Below, piece by piece: positions 63,829 through 64,000 of a stretch of DNA of 64,000 nucleotides. Numbering within the stretch: the stretch's first letter is position 1; the number at the start of each line of letters is the position of its first letter. This DNA comes from Rhynchonema sp. JSB1_4 (Eukaryota > Nematoda > Chromadorea > Monhysterida > Xyalidae). The notes under the pieces are model-generated. The model was not told where the DNA came from, did not search any database, and worked only from the letters and a program-made list of their open reading frames with translations. Both the position numbers and the translations under genes were made by a program. Location of the stretch: the NCBI GenBank assembly GCA_030248065.1, contig JASAMV010002292.1, positions 62,001-126,000 on the forward strand, in the 5' to 3' direction.

Positions 63829-64000
63829 CTGACATTAACTGGCGCAGCACCGCCCGTCGGTGAAAACAGTCGCAATGGGCAATGAAAAGTACACGCTACA
63901 CAATTCACATTATGATTGTGATCGTTGTTCTGGGTTCCCCGACATATGTAGTCACTTCAAATATGAACACACCCCCATCCGTACCATTGACTGCATTTGT
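63829..64000. other. Window edge; probable 5' continuation of the protease gene
   Basis: No exon resolved. The signal or membrane-anchor exon of the protease is expected in this direction. Confidence 0.4.

Overview
This is invertebrate metazoan nuclear DNA. The genes are split by many short GT-AG introns, most proteins have animal domain architectures (SRCR/LDLa/trypsin, kelch plus TSP1, C-type lectin, GT31 glycosyltransferase), and about half the window is DNA-transposon debris. TTAGGC-like tracts inside one repeat family recall nematode telomere repeats, but they are degenerate and I do not assign a phylum. There are no bacterial operons, rRNA genes or convincing tRNAs.

Layout. 1-2.4 kb: MITEs only. 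2.4-4.9 kb: endonuclease G-like gene (+), followed by a 560-bp AC/CT microsatellite. 5.6-10.2 kb: repeats, including a piggyBac-like TTAA element and two further elements abutting at TTAA sites. 10.2-11.2 kb and 20.7-22.4 kb: two exon groups (-), possibly one kelch/TSP1 gene split by a 9.5-kb transposon-filled intron. 22.5-28.5 kb: a giant inverted repeat with GGAGCGCC arrays, a tandem duplication and a palindrome. 28.6-29.5 kb: C-type lectin-like gene (+) cut by an AT-rich hAT-like element. 30.2-31.4 kb: GC-rich TIR element. 31.4-35.2 kb: two tandem paralogous genes (-) of a family I do not recognise. 35.3-39.3 kb: C-rich low complexity, a 158-bp satellite and a near-perfect palindrome. 39.9-44.6 kb: two small secreted-protein genes (-), one a modular Ser/Glu-rich precursor. 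44.7-48.7 kb: palindromes and MITEs. 48.8-50.4 kb: beta-1,3-galactosyltransferase-like gene (+). 51.5-53.4 kb: hAT-type MITEs. 53.5-55.9 kb: FAM241-like membrane protein (+). 56.8-60.2 kb: COX18-like mitochondrial insertase (+). 60.4-63.8 kb: LDLa-SRCR-trypsin protease (-), 5' end off-window or unresolved.

The best-supported gene models come from exon joining in which the splice phase at each modelled junction is compatible and the joined protein matches family motifs: COX18, FAM241-like, GT31, trypsin, the Ser/Glu-rich gene and the paralog pair. The genes do not form one pathway. The most unusual locus is 39985-42958: every intron falls in the same Gly codon directly after a Lys-Arg-Gln basic cleavage motif, so each exon encodes one acidic S-x-E-rich segment of a secreted precursor.
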